Source: Lumbricus rubellus (taxonomy: Eukaryota; Annelida; Clitellata; Crassiclitellata; Lumbricidae). From it: 64,000 nt of DNA. The stretch lies in contig OX243817.1 in the NCBI GenBank assembly GCA_945859605.1, positions 35,222,917 through 35,286,916 of the forward strand, given 5' to 3'. Shown here in pieces: positions 33,440 through 44,994 of the stretch. How positions within the stretch are numbered: the stretch's first letter is position 1; each line of letters begins with the position of its first letter. The notes beneath the pieces are model-generated. The model made no database searches and was not told the DNA's origin. It saw only the letters and a program-made list of their open reading frames with translations. Position numbers and translations under genes: made by a program.

Positions 33440-33761
33440 ATAGAACCTAAATCTCACCTGTTAAATTATGACAATTGCTGAAGTTTATTTAAAAGATGTA
33501 GTGTGGTTGAGTTTTGATATTAACACGTTGGCCGCGAGGGGTGTGTTAACACACACACCCCCCCCATTGAGTCATTTAACACCGCAAATCAGCAGCCTTG
33601 TTAAAGCATAGTTTTTTGTTTTACGTTTTAACTTGCAGGTGCTTTGACTTGAAGTTGAAACTACGCGTATAGTGGTAAATGATACTCGGTAAATGACGTT
33701 AACACTGAGGTATTATTAACTAGTATAAATCTATATAAATAAAAATGAAACTTTGCAATAG

Positions 33762-34050
33762 TGCGGTCACGATAACGCTGAAAGTAACGCACCGATTCTT
33801 TTGAAAATTTACCAAAACCTTCCATTCCAATAGCGGCAGGTCACAACATTTTTACCCCCCCACAAAAAAAACCATCGTTTCCACAAAAAGTAAAAAATTG
33901 TCACTTTTCATCACTTTAAATACTGCGGTCACGATCACGGCGAAAGTAACGTGCCGATTGTTTTGAAAATTTACCAAAACCTTCCATTTCAATAGCACCA
34001 GGTCACAACATTTTTTTTCCCGAAAAAAAAACCAATCGTTTCCACAAAAA
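33762..34050. repeat. Tandem duplication, period about 162 bp
   Basis: GCGGTCACGAT...CGAAAGTAACG...TTTTGAAAATTTACCAAAAC occurs from 33,762 and again from 33,924. The surrounding region is an accumulation of repeats with CTAGTATA(A) on both sides (about 33,718 and 34,683). No gene is seen. Confidence 0.75.
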
Positions 34051-34332
34051 GTGAACTTTGCTTTGCAATCCGTTCGACCGCCATTTGCAATTTCAACCAA
34101 ACCGCACGCTTGCACCGAAACACAGTGACAAAACATTAACGAGTTCGCGTCCCGTGACGTCATAAGCGACTCCATAAATAATTCCATTACGAAAACGGCC
34201 TTCCAACATTCTTGGGCTCTATCCGCTGTCAGTAAAGGACGATGTGTGTGAGGAAAGGAGCGGAGTCGGAGGGAGGGGGATGGGGATGGGGAGGATCTTT
34301 TCTGCCACAGCAACGCGTGGCTGGGTGCAGCT

Positions 34333-34676
34333 CATAGGCGTAGGAGACGGGGGTCCAGGGGGGCAAATGCCCCCCCAAATTTCGGGCAAGTCTGATTTTT
34401 CGGGCAAGCAGACCCGGAAAAAGAAAAAAGTTTTGCTTTTTTTATTTTTCCGGGTCTTTTTTGCCCGAAAAGTCAGACTTGCCCGAAATTTGGGCAAAAA
34501 GTAACGGGAAATTTCAGAAGATTTCGACCGTGACTAAAAAAGGTCGTCAGAATTTTCGGGCAAACGTAACGGAAATTTTTCTTAAGATTTCGGCCGGATG
34601 AAAAAAAAATTCGGGCAAAAAGTCTCATTTTTGCCCCCCCCCCCCCCCCAACGCTGAAATGTCCCCTACGCCTATG
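34333..34676. mobile_element. hAT-like MITE 3 with a 115-bp internal hairpin
   Basis: Perfect 8-bp duplication GTGCAGCT (34,325-34,332 and 34,677-34,684). Termini CATAGGCGTAGGAGAC and (inverted) CATAGGCGTAGGGGAC. Internally there is a long inverted repeat (34,377-34,491), then TGACTAAAAAAGGTCGTCAG, shared with MITEs 1 and 4. Confidence 0.82.
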
Positions 34677-34819
34677 GTGCAGCTAGTATATAAATAAACT
34701 AGTATAGGTGTGTATATATAATGGCACAGGTGTAACTGGTAGTTGGTTGTTATTACTTGCACAGCTGTTGGGTAGAACATGTCAATTTTAATTTAAGATG
34801 TGCCAAAGTTTTGTAATAA

Positions 34820-34896
34820 CTGTTGAAGATATGATGATTTCATAGTTCACCTGAATCTGGATGTGGACAAACTTCGCCCCTAGCTGATCTTGACAG
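34820..34896 (+). ncRNA. SNORD80: U80-like box C/D snoRNA, copy 2
   Basis: Stem GAAGAT/ATCTT with an outer CTGT/ACAG, C box ATGATGA (34,831), D box CTGA (34,884). Guide CTTCGCCCCTAG is nearly the same as copy 1; the terminal stems differ but pair in both. Confidence 0.7.
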
Positions 34897-34950
34897 TTTA
34901 ATTTCTTTTAAATAACTCCCAATAGGTTTCATAGCTTTGAAATGGAAATG

Positions 34951-36200
34951 GTTCAATCAATTATTCCTATATTAAAATATTAGTTGAATTGTAAATCTTG
35001 CTTGAACAGAAAAAAGTAGGTCTACGTTAAAATGTCGTGCAGTGATGTTTTACTTGTACACACTTGACCTGTACTTTCCTTGATGAAAATTTTACAAGCT
35101 GAGCACGACTCCAATCTTCAATGAATGATTACTACTAACTGCTTTGAACTAAACTGCAATTTTGAAGTTGATGAAAAATATGCAGTGCATTTTTTATGTA
35201 GTTGTAAAATAGTATTTGGGAATGTATTTTAAAATTTATACAGTTGTATATTTTATGCATGTTAACAGAACTAAATACTTGTCCTATTGTGGCATTTGAT
35301 TACATTATAATTAAATATCTGTTCAGATATAAACATTAGCCATACGCTAGCAAATATAAGGTTTACCCAAAATAAATAGTACTTAGCCTGTGTAAAGTGA
35401 AATAAATATTTTATAGCCGACTTATTCAAAATACTTGTTAGGGGTGTACACGAAATGCAGGTTTGCAACAGGAGAAATGATTTGTTTCAGAATGTAATGA
35501 ATTGATGGACCCTAATGCTTGTTCAGTATACTGTTGGAAGTGTTGCATAATGGGGATTTCCAAGCTGTTCATACTCACTTGGCATGCTATAGTTTTGAAT
35601 GAAGGCTTTAACTAACATACTAGCACTTGTTTATTTCAAATTGAATGCTGTGTGTTGGAACCAAGGTGTAAACATATTGTGAAAATGTGGCATGTCGAGC
35701 TATGATGTTTATACACACTTGAAACCTGATTTAAGTTGAAGACACAAACAAGTCTGAGCTTGACAGATCAAACACATTTTGTGAGAACTTTGATAACGAA
35801 TTTGCAGTCTCTAAGCATAAATGTTTATAATTTTCTTTTAAGCAGGTCTGATGAGTTCAGTTTTAGAATGATCACCGTGCAATGATCATATGTGAATGGG
35901 ATCACTACACATTCTGGTTTGGTCCTCCTGTTTGTAAACATGTTGGAGGCCATTTCAGAGTGATGATTTAGTATCCCTGTTATTCATCGAAAGCAGCACT
36001 TTTGCACTAGTATTGTCGAGCAAATGAAGTGGATCGTAGATGTTCCATTCTCTCTTTCTTTGCTTTTTCTATCTCCCGTCTGTATCGAATCAATTGGGCA
36101 CTAGAAATACAATCAATTGGGCACTAGAAATACAACCACAGTACTAGTTTTAAGCAGACTGCAAAGTCTTGTTTGTGCCCAAAATGAGAAAATGTGTTAA
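34951..36200. other. Non-coding stretch
   Basis: No open frame or snoRNA passed inspection. A 26-bp direct duplication, ATCAATTGGGCACTAGAAATACA, is at about 36,088-36,136 (written here in part). It could hold the 3' end of the snoRNA host gene. Confidence 0.4.
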
Positions 36201-37262
36201 CCCTTAAGCGACCACCGTGCACTAAAGTGTACCAGGGGGGGGTGACGACCAGCGTGCAGTAAAGTGTACTAAACATTATGCTGTTATAATGACGTCTACA
36301 GACCTATCAAATGCATTATATTTTTGAGACTTCACGTCAATTGGGCCAAGGTAATATAAATAAGCATAGATTTATGTGGAGGATATATTTAGAAAGGGAA
36401 CCTAAACGCGTCATTTGACCAATGAAAGTCGACATTTTAATCAACAAACCATTGCAGTGACTAAAATGGCCGCCCGTGCGGCCAAATAGATTCGAAAATA
36501 AATTCGCCGTTTTCTTGAAGAATTATATTAAAATGACGACAGTTTTGATAAATCTGACAATTTAAAATCACTAGTAACGAAAATAAAGCGCATTTGGACA
36601 GAGTTTGACACGAGGTCACAGATGACTTTCGGCATGTGTTGTCTAGCGCAAAGTGGGATGGAAACGCAAGCTATTTCGCAAATTATGGTTAGATTTCTGT
36701 CTTTACCCATAATTCTGGAAAGTGCATTAGAAAAGGAGACGAAATGCTGAAGATTGATATTAAAAGCATGTCTTTTTGTGGAAAACTGAATAAGATATGA
36801 TAAGCATATTATAACTGATATTTCGCATGTATTCCTTATTTTCTTCGCCGATACCGACTATGGTCTAATTACTAAAAAATTATATCTCCATCATTTATTA
36901 AAGTATCTTCACAATTTCTTTTGTGTTTTGTGTGGTATTAATTTCTGCACATTTTGTACGTTCACATTACACATGTCACAAAAAATATTTTTATATGTGG
37001 CCTTGAACATAAATGTTTTAGAAAAATTGGGGTGGGGTATATTTTGGGGTGGTTATGAGTACCCTGCAATTTTTTTCCAATTCTGGGTGAAGAGATGGGA
37101 AGAGGAGATAAAATGCTAAAGAATGATGTCTACATTATGCACAAATGTAAAAAATTGACTGAGATATCACATGTACAATATTGTCTACTGTATAGCTGCT
37201 ATATGCCAAAATCGCTGGTCGTCAAGCCCTAGGTGGAAAAATTTTTGCTGGTCGTTTAAGGG
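36201..37262. mobile_element. piggyBac-family element 2, non-autonomous
   Basis: Exact TTAA on both sides (36,197-36,200; 37,263-37,266). Terminal repeats CCCTTAAGCGACCA and (inverted) CCCTTAAACGACCA. The right half matches the block duplicated in element 1 (ACTAAAAAATTATA...TTTCTGCACAT...GATAAAATGCTAAAGAA). A start codon near 36,465 is followed almost at once by a stop. Confidence 0.85.
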
Positions 37263-37354
37263 TTAAATGCTGAATAATTGCTGTCGTAAGTTGGGAAGAG
37301 AACTAGAAAACTTTGGTAAATAGTTTTGCTTTTTTATGGGTCCCCTACCTTGTG

Positions 37355-37700
37355 CATATTCATTCATTTTCGAGAATTTATATAGCACCTCTTCAAGAAA
37401 CCTACTCAGAGGTGCGCCCAGCCACAGCTAAAATAATAAGTTTTGAGCGACTTATAAAAAGCAGGTGAATTTAGCCTAGGTATAAGTCGCAAGTTTAGTG
37501 GGAGGACATTCCAGATAGCGGGACCCACAGTAGAAAAGGCTCAGCACTGACTTGTAAAAGTGTGAGCTCAAAGAACCAAAAGCTCGCCCGTTGTCGCAGA
37601 GTGAAGGGCTCGACGCACTGCAAGGTCGGAGACAGGTCGACAAAGGCTAGACAGGTATGATGGAGCACAATCAACAAGGCATCGCCAGACAAGTGCAAAT
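37355..37700 (-). repeat. Dispersed repeat with LINE-like tail
   Basis: Minus strand: ends in GCACCTCTGAGTAGG...TTGAAGAGGTGCTATATAAAT then AATGAATGAATA, the tail module seen at 10,610, 44,105 and 46,897. The body (TTTAGTGGGAGGACATTCCAGA on the plus strand) recurs at 59,285-59,370. No reading frame is recognised. Confidence 0.5.
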
Positions 37701-37960
37701 GTAGATGATAGATATAGTATGGTTGCAGAAATCCTGGGAACTAGCTTTTTATTTACACTCCCAGAACTATATTTGATCCATTCTGGCGATCACATCGAGC
37801 CAGGCTGCTGTGCTCAGATTTTATATCCATTCAAGGTAATGTGGCACACAATGTGTAAAAAGGTGCACCTCTCCCAGTAGTACAAGTTTGACCTAATTGT
37901 GCTAGAGTTAAAATTTTGTTAAATAAAATAAAATTGGTACATTAATGTTATATAAATAAC

Positions 37961-40900
37961 TTACTTCACTGAGGTCAGTTCCTTGATCAGGTCGTGCAAT
38001 ATTTTATCGCCTTCTCTTCTTTTTGCTTCGTTGATGTGAACTGAGTCTGCAGATTTTATGATGTCCATAGCTTTAGAAAAGTTGGCCAAACCAGGACATG
38101 ATCTGCCAGTGGAAAGCGTTGGCATGTTTGTCGCGCTGTCAAGCAAAATCAGAACAGTTGTTAGTACCCTGTATATCAGTGGTTTTTAACATTTTTCTAG
38201 TGAAGGAATCTTTCTCAGCTCTAGTACTCTTTTCGTGGAGCTCAATGCGTTTCACTTGTCGAATGCTGTATAAAACGTTTACTAGGCTTTTAGTCCGCTG
38301 CTCTCTCTATGCTTGTTAACTGTCGCATTGTGTCGACCGTTATTTTGTCGATGAAACGAATATATAGAGTATTTCAAGATGTAATGTTGTAACGTAATAT
38401 TAGCATTACATGCAGATTTATAGTTTTTAAGTTTTAATGTACGTTGTTTGCACTTCTGGTGCAGTCTACAAAGCCTGTGGAACCAAAACCACTGCTGTAC
38501 ATAATACTATGCAATTCTTTAAAATGGATAAGAACAGGGAAACTGGAGATTTCTATAAATTATCTAAATGTTCATAAGGAAGTTGTTGATGTTTTACAAA
38601 GCATTAACTTGCCTAGAAAGCGCAGGCTTTGTAACACTTTCTTCATCCAGGAGAAACATCTGAGAATCAGTGACGTCAGGAAAATCATCAAATGTTGAGT
38701 ACAGTTCTTGGTGCACCAAAGGTACTGCCTGTCGATTCAAGTACTTTTCTAAAAGTAACATTATAAACACCTGTAATTATTTAACCAATATATAGTGGTA
38801 GTTGGGTATTTAAAAACCAATAACGAGGAACAGCCTTGTCCACACAGGATGTCTAAGGAAGTCACTTTTAATACTTGAGCATCCAAGACAGCTAGTTGAA
38901 GGTATAATTTGCCTACCAGCAGGTTCACTGCCCATGACAAACAGATGATGTCCAAACTCTGTGCTGGTATCTGACCTAAAGAGCTGATTGGCGCAGGGTT
39001 TATAAAGCAATGGTCAGGTCTTTATGCACACAAACTCAAGACCGATAGGTAAATAATGAAGAATTGTCAAAAATTTAGTGTAATTATGTCTGGATTCAAA
39101 TACGTACCTATAGACTGCACAAGTGCACATTCTGAGAATATTTTAATCCAGGCACTTTGATACAATTAAAATTGACAGAAAATGTAATTCTGTCAAGATT
39201 GCCAACTAGCTTGGAAATGTGACCGTGGATTTGCCATTTATGTGAAGTTCTTTAAAAAATATAAAGTTGCAAATTTCTGACCTTGACCAAGATCAGTTGA
39301 CGATTGAAGAAGTAAGCCAGACTGAGATTGCAATTGTGCAGTCATTTCTGTACTTTTTCCCACAAGTTCTGCAATAAAGTTGTGCTCTCCATATTTCTCA
39401 ACTACTTCTGTATTACACTTTTCTGTATGTTTTGTGGGCTGCGTATGGTTTAGTTCAGCATCTAGCAATGTATCAGACTCTGTACAGTTTGGCTCTGTTT
39501 CAATTTGCAAAGTTTCTTTTGTTTTGCAGTTGGAGGGATTGGTTGCTTCCAGTTCAATGCTATTGTGCTGTGGTAGGTTGTCTGAGTCCGATGCTTTTTG
39601 ATAATAAGTTGTTGTATAAGCAGATGGTAGAGTTGCTGATATTTCATCACCAGTCTTCCTAGAGATCTTTGGACAACTCTTTTCTAATTGCTGACTTCTT
39701 TCTGATCCCTTGATACTGTCTTCTGTATGATGATCAGCTTCACTGTTCATATGTACGCTGTTCGAGAGAAACAGATGTGAGCCGTTAACAAACGTGCTAA
39801 CAGATTCAATACTTGCAGTTACAGTGTTAACATCCAGTTGATTTTGTCCAATGGAAGCAGATTTCATGCTCTGTTGACTTAGGTTGGAGTTTATCGTGCT
39901 GCAGTCATTCGTTACATCGTCCAATGCAGCAAGCAGTTCCACTGGTGGAAATTTTGAGCCATAGGATTTGCTCTGTGACAATTTCAATCTTTCGATTTCA
40001 ACTACAGCATCTGCTGCAAGGAGTTTAACATCAAATGCTTCAATTCTGCTATTCATCCAATCCAAATCTTCCTTTATTTCAGTGTTGTTGTCAGAATGTG
40101 TGATACTTTTTTCACCATTTTCAAAACATTTGTTTTGAGTTGCCTCATCAACACCCATTTCCAATTTCAGCGTTTCATAAACTAAACCACTCTCCAAGCT
40201 ATTGACATTTGTCATGCTTACCCCTTCAATGCCACTTGTGCTGCACAAATCATTCGCCGTATTCATTTGAATCACACCAGTACTCTTTGCTTTTTTAATA
40301 CCAAGAGTTTTCTCAGGCATTCTTTGGACTCTGCCTTTTCCTTTCTTTTTTGAGAGGTGCTCACTTGCTCCAGTGTCCAGTTCATCATGTCCATTATTTT
40401 TCGTCACGTTCAATTTCTTTTTGAGAGGAGCAGCAATTTCCACAGCAGCAAATGCATGACTACTGCCGTCCACTGCTTGCTTGCTATCTCCATTAAGCAG
40501 AAGGTTATCTGGCTCTAAAATTTCTTCAGAATTTTTACTATTGTTCATAGTACAAGTCTCCAAACTCTGCTCAAAGTCGCATTCCAAGCTTTCTGTGTCC
40601 GTAGAACATTTATTTTCCACAAATACATTACTCAAAACTGACACTTTCTTTCTCACATTTTCACTGGCTGGAGTATGATTTGTCTCGATTTTTCTTATCA
40701 CTTTTGTTTGAAACTTTGGAATGAATTTGCCAGCTTGGGATAGAGGCAAGAAATCTCCATGAAAATTTGATGCATCAGGTAAGTTTGTCCTATAAGCATA
40801 ATCACAATTTCAGTTAAATATGCAGCTGCCAATAACGTTTTCCAGTTTTTACAATTTTGGTAAATATGACATCTTTGCATTTGAGCATGGTCAAATCTAT

Positions 40901-42348
40901 ATTTATGACTGTTAACTCATCCCTGCCTCTCACTATGAAAATTAACCTAGAGCTTCCAGTCTAACTACATGGTTCCTTAACCTTTACCACTCAATCCCAC
41001 TGGCCAAATTTGGGCCAATTATTCATTAAGGGCCAATTATTTATTAATCTGAGTGGTAAAGGTTAATGGTTGCCCGATTTCAAAATGTGTACTTCACCAC
41101 AGGAACTTGACTTCCCTCATAGAAGTTAGAACCACAGGGTTCTGCAGAACATGCTTTGGGAATGCTGGTCTAGACCAAGTGGTTTCATTGATGTGAAATT
41201 TCGTTGCAGAGCAAGGGTTCAATTGACAAGTCTAGGTTTTAATATTACGGCACACAAACTCCGGGACAAAATTATGCTAGAAAGCCTAACAACACTAAAT
41301 GTCCACACATGTAAAACTGTGATTCAACTTTTAGCAATCACTTCAGGGACTCCACTAGCTAGTTCTGGTAGTATACAGCTGCATTTAGGATAGTGTTTAC
41401 ATGGTTTTGTGGATCTAGAGGTATAGAAATTCTCCCTTGTGGGGAATGACCAATAAAAAAACTCACATCGTTAGCATGATCAAAGAAATATTATAATTTA
41501 CCTGTTTTTCTGTCTATTCAGATTTGGAGACTTTCCAAACAAATCTTTGTCAATGTCTGAAGAGACAGAGAGATCTAGCTTATCTTTGCTCTGTTGGTTT
41601 TTGTCAGAATGAGGATCAGCAAACTCTAAAACAGAATTGCACAACTTTGGTTGTCTTATATGAATAAAAATTAGTTAGTTAGTTTATGCTTAACAACGTT
41701 GTTTCATAATGAAAATGATTATTTTCCCTCTTGTTTAAAACAGCATTTGGGCCACCAGAGTATGCTTAATGGCAGATTTTATAAATACAGATTTACTTTG
41801 TTACAAATCTTTAACGACAAACTGCATTGGGCCCCGAGTCATTTTTAGTGCAGGCTCATCATCCAAAAAATTAATATTAAAGAATATACTTTACTTGAAG
41901 AGAAACAACTTCAAGAGAAAGATATCCACATTTTTCAATTGCACATAGGCTATAGTCGTTATTAAAAAATTGAAGGACAGGGCATGGTTCAAAGGGTGGG
42001 TGGGGAGGGCATTCCAACTGCTCTCGAAATTCTCTCCTTGCGTTCCCGCTGCTCACCATGCATGGAAACCTGGGAATACAGGTGTTCCAATAAAACTTGT
42101 TCAGCATTCCAACTGTTCACCTAAACCACTTTAACCACTGTGACAAAGTCATAATCTAGTGACAGCATAGCATATTATTATCAAATGTGATATATAAGTA
42201 ATTGGTTAATTAGTGCAGCAAAAATGATCACTGTCGCTAAGAGTAATGATGGAGAATGCATGATGCTGATAATTTATCACAGACCTGTATAATCAGAAGG
42301 CAAAAGTTTTCTTTTTCTTCCTTTAGGCTTTGTTTGATTGCAAGCCAT
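37961..42348 (-). CDS. Unrecognised 668-residue protein, 5 exons
   Basis: Minus-strand exons: 42,348-42,285 (ATG, donor ACAG|GTCTGT), 41,625-41,502, 40,789-39,282, 38,748-38,613 and 38,135-37,961 (stop TAA). Lengths 64+124+1508+136+175 give exactly 669 codons with every phase matching. The fourth exon ends at a GC donor (CTAG|GCAAGT). The N-terminus is basic (KPKGRKRKLLPSD), a likely nuclear signal. The 503-codon third exon is Ser/Thr/Asn-rich and of low complexity, with basic patches (SKKKGKGRVQR). The C-terminus has a charged helical stretch (INEAKRREGDKILHDLIKEL). No known domain was recognised. AATAAA (minus strand) lies near 37,750, about 210 bases past the stop. The start could lie further upstream, since an acceptor-like AATTAG precedes the ATG by eight bases. 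Confidence 0.6.
40981..41062. mobile_element. TTAA-flanked MITE (82 bp)
   Basis: CCTTTACCACTCA / TGAGTGGTAAAGG perfect inverted ends with TTAA on both sides (40,977-40,980 and 41,063-41,066); piggyBac-type. It lies in intron 2 of the minus-strand gene. Confidence 0.75.
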
Positions 42349-44994
42349 TTGCTTTTCTAATTGAAAGCAGAGAAAGACACTAAATTGAACAACTGGATTA
42401 AATATAGCTAAACATGTCCATAATTTAATATTTATATTTTGCTTGAATAAAAGAGAATGTTTATAGGAAGCAACAGAAAGAACGCTCGTTATAAACCTTT
42501 TTCTTCACTCTGAATAACGAGGATATTGGATCAGGGATTGAAAATATTGCAGTCAATTTTATACAGTCAGTTTTCTGGAAAAATAGTAACTAACAATAAT
42601 AATCCATATAGCTAGTCTCCTTACGTGGAGTAATTTTATTCAGAATCAGAGCTGAAAAACTCCTCTGAAATTTATTTTTGCCTGCTCGTCTTATTTTTCC
42701 TCTTCTGAACTATCTCGATTAGATTACCTTTATTATCTGCCCCCAAATAAATCGACTAAGCGCTGATGAATTATATGAGCGGATCCCAGAATAAAATAAT
42801 GATTGCTCGAGGTAGTGGCTGCCAACCGCGCATGAGAGTTTTTAGCCTGCTGTAGTTAGCTATACTTGCTAACTATTACGCAGGCTCATAAAGAAACTAT
42901 CCTTACAAATTACAATTACCTGTTTTACGAACGTGCTATTTAATGTCTACTAAATTAAAAAACTATAATAATTTAGATTATTACACGACTTAAAAAAACA
43001 TCTGATGAAATGCAGCCATTCCTTCAGCAGACGATCGAACATTGACCATAAACAAGCATAGAACGGCAGACATACTACATATACTTTATGTAGCGCGATT
43101 ATTTTAAGACGTTCCAGCAAGTTCAGCAGAGTTCAGGAAAATTGCTTGGTATAATTTAAATCGTTGCAAGTTTACAACTAATAGGTGATTTTGTAAGCAA
43201 GATCAACATTTCAAGAACACGTGGATGATGCAGGGTTAAGATCATGACCGAGTATCCAACACCACAAACACTGAGAAATTCATGGCATTTGTCTTATTCT
43301 TAATTTATTAAATATTAGGGGTTTTATCAACAGGAAAGATTAACCCAAATTGGAATCGAAGTGCCAAACTATGTAATAGGCATACATCATTTAAACTTCA
43401 GTTTTATAGTCATTACATCTTATAAGTAACATCTTACAAGTACTGAATCACACAAGCCTTTTTGTTCCCGAGTATTACTCTGATGTCTCAGATTCCAATC
43501 TGATTCCCAACATCTAATTATTTTTGAAGCATTTATATGGCTTTGGGAACAAGATCACGATCTGCAGCCCATCGTTGCTAATAGGTTAATCATGTTCTTC
43601 ACTCATTTGTTGAAGGTAGAAAACCATTCCAATCCTAACGTCCCACGCATGGCATATGCCCCATATAACAATCCCATGTGGGCTTCAGGACCTAGGCTGC
43701 ATGTACATATGGGCCAACATGCTAGATATATGTAATACTCATTTATACGTATAATCATAATTATGAGCTTTTTGTCTCTCATGACGTTTGTTAACACAAA
43801 ATTCAAGACAAAGTTTATAATATATAACGTATTTTTTATATCGAAATATCCACAATTGTTTTATACTGTGAAAAATTATAGTTACTTTGATACAAAGTTT
43901 TGATTTATGGCTTGTTTAGTCGCAAGTAATACACCTTGTGCAAACCAGTCCAATTCTAAATCCACATACATCTGAACTACAGGATTTGCATAAATTAACT
44001 CCAAATAAATAACTAACACTAAGGTGAAGCAAGGGTAAGTAAATTTTCATTTAAGGTGAGATAGGTTCAGTACCGGTACATCTTGTTTAGCCTTTATGGG
44101 GCCAAAAGCGCTTCCGAGCAGCCGCCTTGAAGGGTGTTATATAAATCCACATAGGGTATAATGATTAAATTAAGTACTCTAATGCCTCATTTTTACATAG
44201 GCCTACCTCCTTCAATTGTATCGCTTATGTGGTTGGATACGTTTAACTGAAGCACAAAAAGGCAGCAGCAACTCTCAACTCTATCTGCTGATCTCTAAAT
44301 GGGTCTGTACATTGCCATTTAATAGTTGCTTGCCAAATCTGACTCGACATGGACCTTCTGTGGACTCAATGCATACTGTGGTTTTGGAAAAATAACATCT
44401 AGATTGCCTTACACTGGATTGCATGGAATGACAACAAACTATCAGTTCACTTAAGGCATTGGAAATCAAAGAGGCAAAAATCAGTTCATTAGTAACCTAC
44501 CATCTGGCCACAACAAGACTGAAAATGAGATCATACACCCAGTATGAGAATTGTGGAAAAATAACTGGGGGGGTTGGCCTATGATAAACTTGAAATTGGG
44601 GTATGAAAAACATACTTTAACATGGGGCTCTAAAAATGACTGGGGGGGTTGAACCCCCCCAACCCCCCGGCAATTCTCACCCTGCATACACCATGCACTT
44701 TGTTGTGCATCAAAGATGCTGGAAAAGACGCATGTTATAACTTATATCTGCCAGTGCATAAGGCAAAGTCATGCACACCAGTTTCATCAAAGATTAATAG
44801 CCTTCAATTGCACTCTCTCTTGTCCAACAGTTCTTAAATACACAATACTGGAACAACAATAGGTCCATTAAAATTATTCCGCTTTAATAAAGAAAATAAT
44901 TATTCTTAACGAAACAGTTATTTTCTGTTGTCACAAGTGGCAGTCATTCTACATCAGCAAAGTATGGAATCTTTAGAATCGTGTTTTCCCTGCA
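42349..44994. other. Intergenic region between two minus-strand genes
   Basis: It should hold the promoter of the 37,961-42,348 gene and the 3'UTR of the hydrolase gene. A LINE-tail fragment, GCGCTTCCGAGCAGCC...TTGAAGGG, is near 44,107-44,150, and a G/C hairpin GGGGGGGTTGAACCCCCCC at 44,642-44,660. No convincing coding exon was found. Confidence 0.45.

Larger units (their letters stand above)
28925..34950 (+). ncRNA. snoRNA host gene (TOP-like, probably non-coding)
   Basis: The 5' end has a pyrimidine run CTCTTTC (28,926) and an exon ending exactly after ATG at a GTGAGA donor (28,975-28,980), as in translation-related TOP genes. Downstream, seven box C/D snoRNAs and two H/ACA-like RNAs lie in the same orientation between 30,168 and 34,896. 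This is the pattern of a gene whose introns are processed into snoRNAs. One possible small exon is 32,404-32,439 (acceptor TTCTAAG, donor TTG|GTAAGT). No ribosomal or other known protein frame can be assembled, so a UHG/GAS5-like non-coding host is favoured. Exon structure and 3' end are uncertain; the end given is simply after the last snoRNA. Confidence 0.5.

Noticed and set aside
33520..33720. TTAACACGTTGG...GTTAAC as another TTAA MITE
   Set aside because: The ends are not convincingly inverted and no consistent boundary could be set.
33852..34313. 153-residue minus-strand frame
   Set aside because: Runs through the tandem duplication and ends in a MITE; repetitive and without domain features.
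35075..35165. Possible further C/D snoRNA (TTGATGA...GCTGA)
   Set aside because: No terminal stem, no clear D box at a suitable distance and no recognised guide.
35945..36010. Possible C/D snoRNA (GTGATGATTTAG)
   Set aside because: A C box is present but no D box CTGA follows within range.
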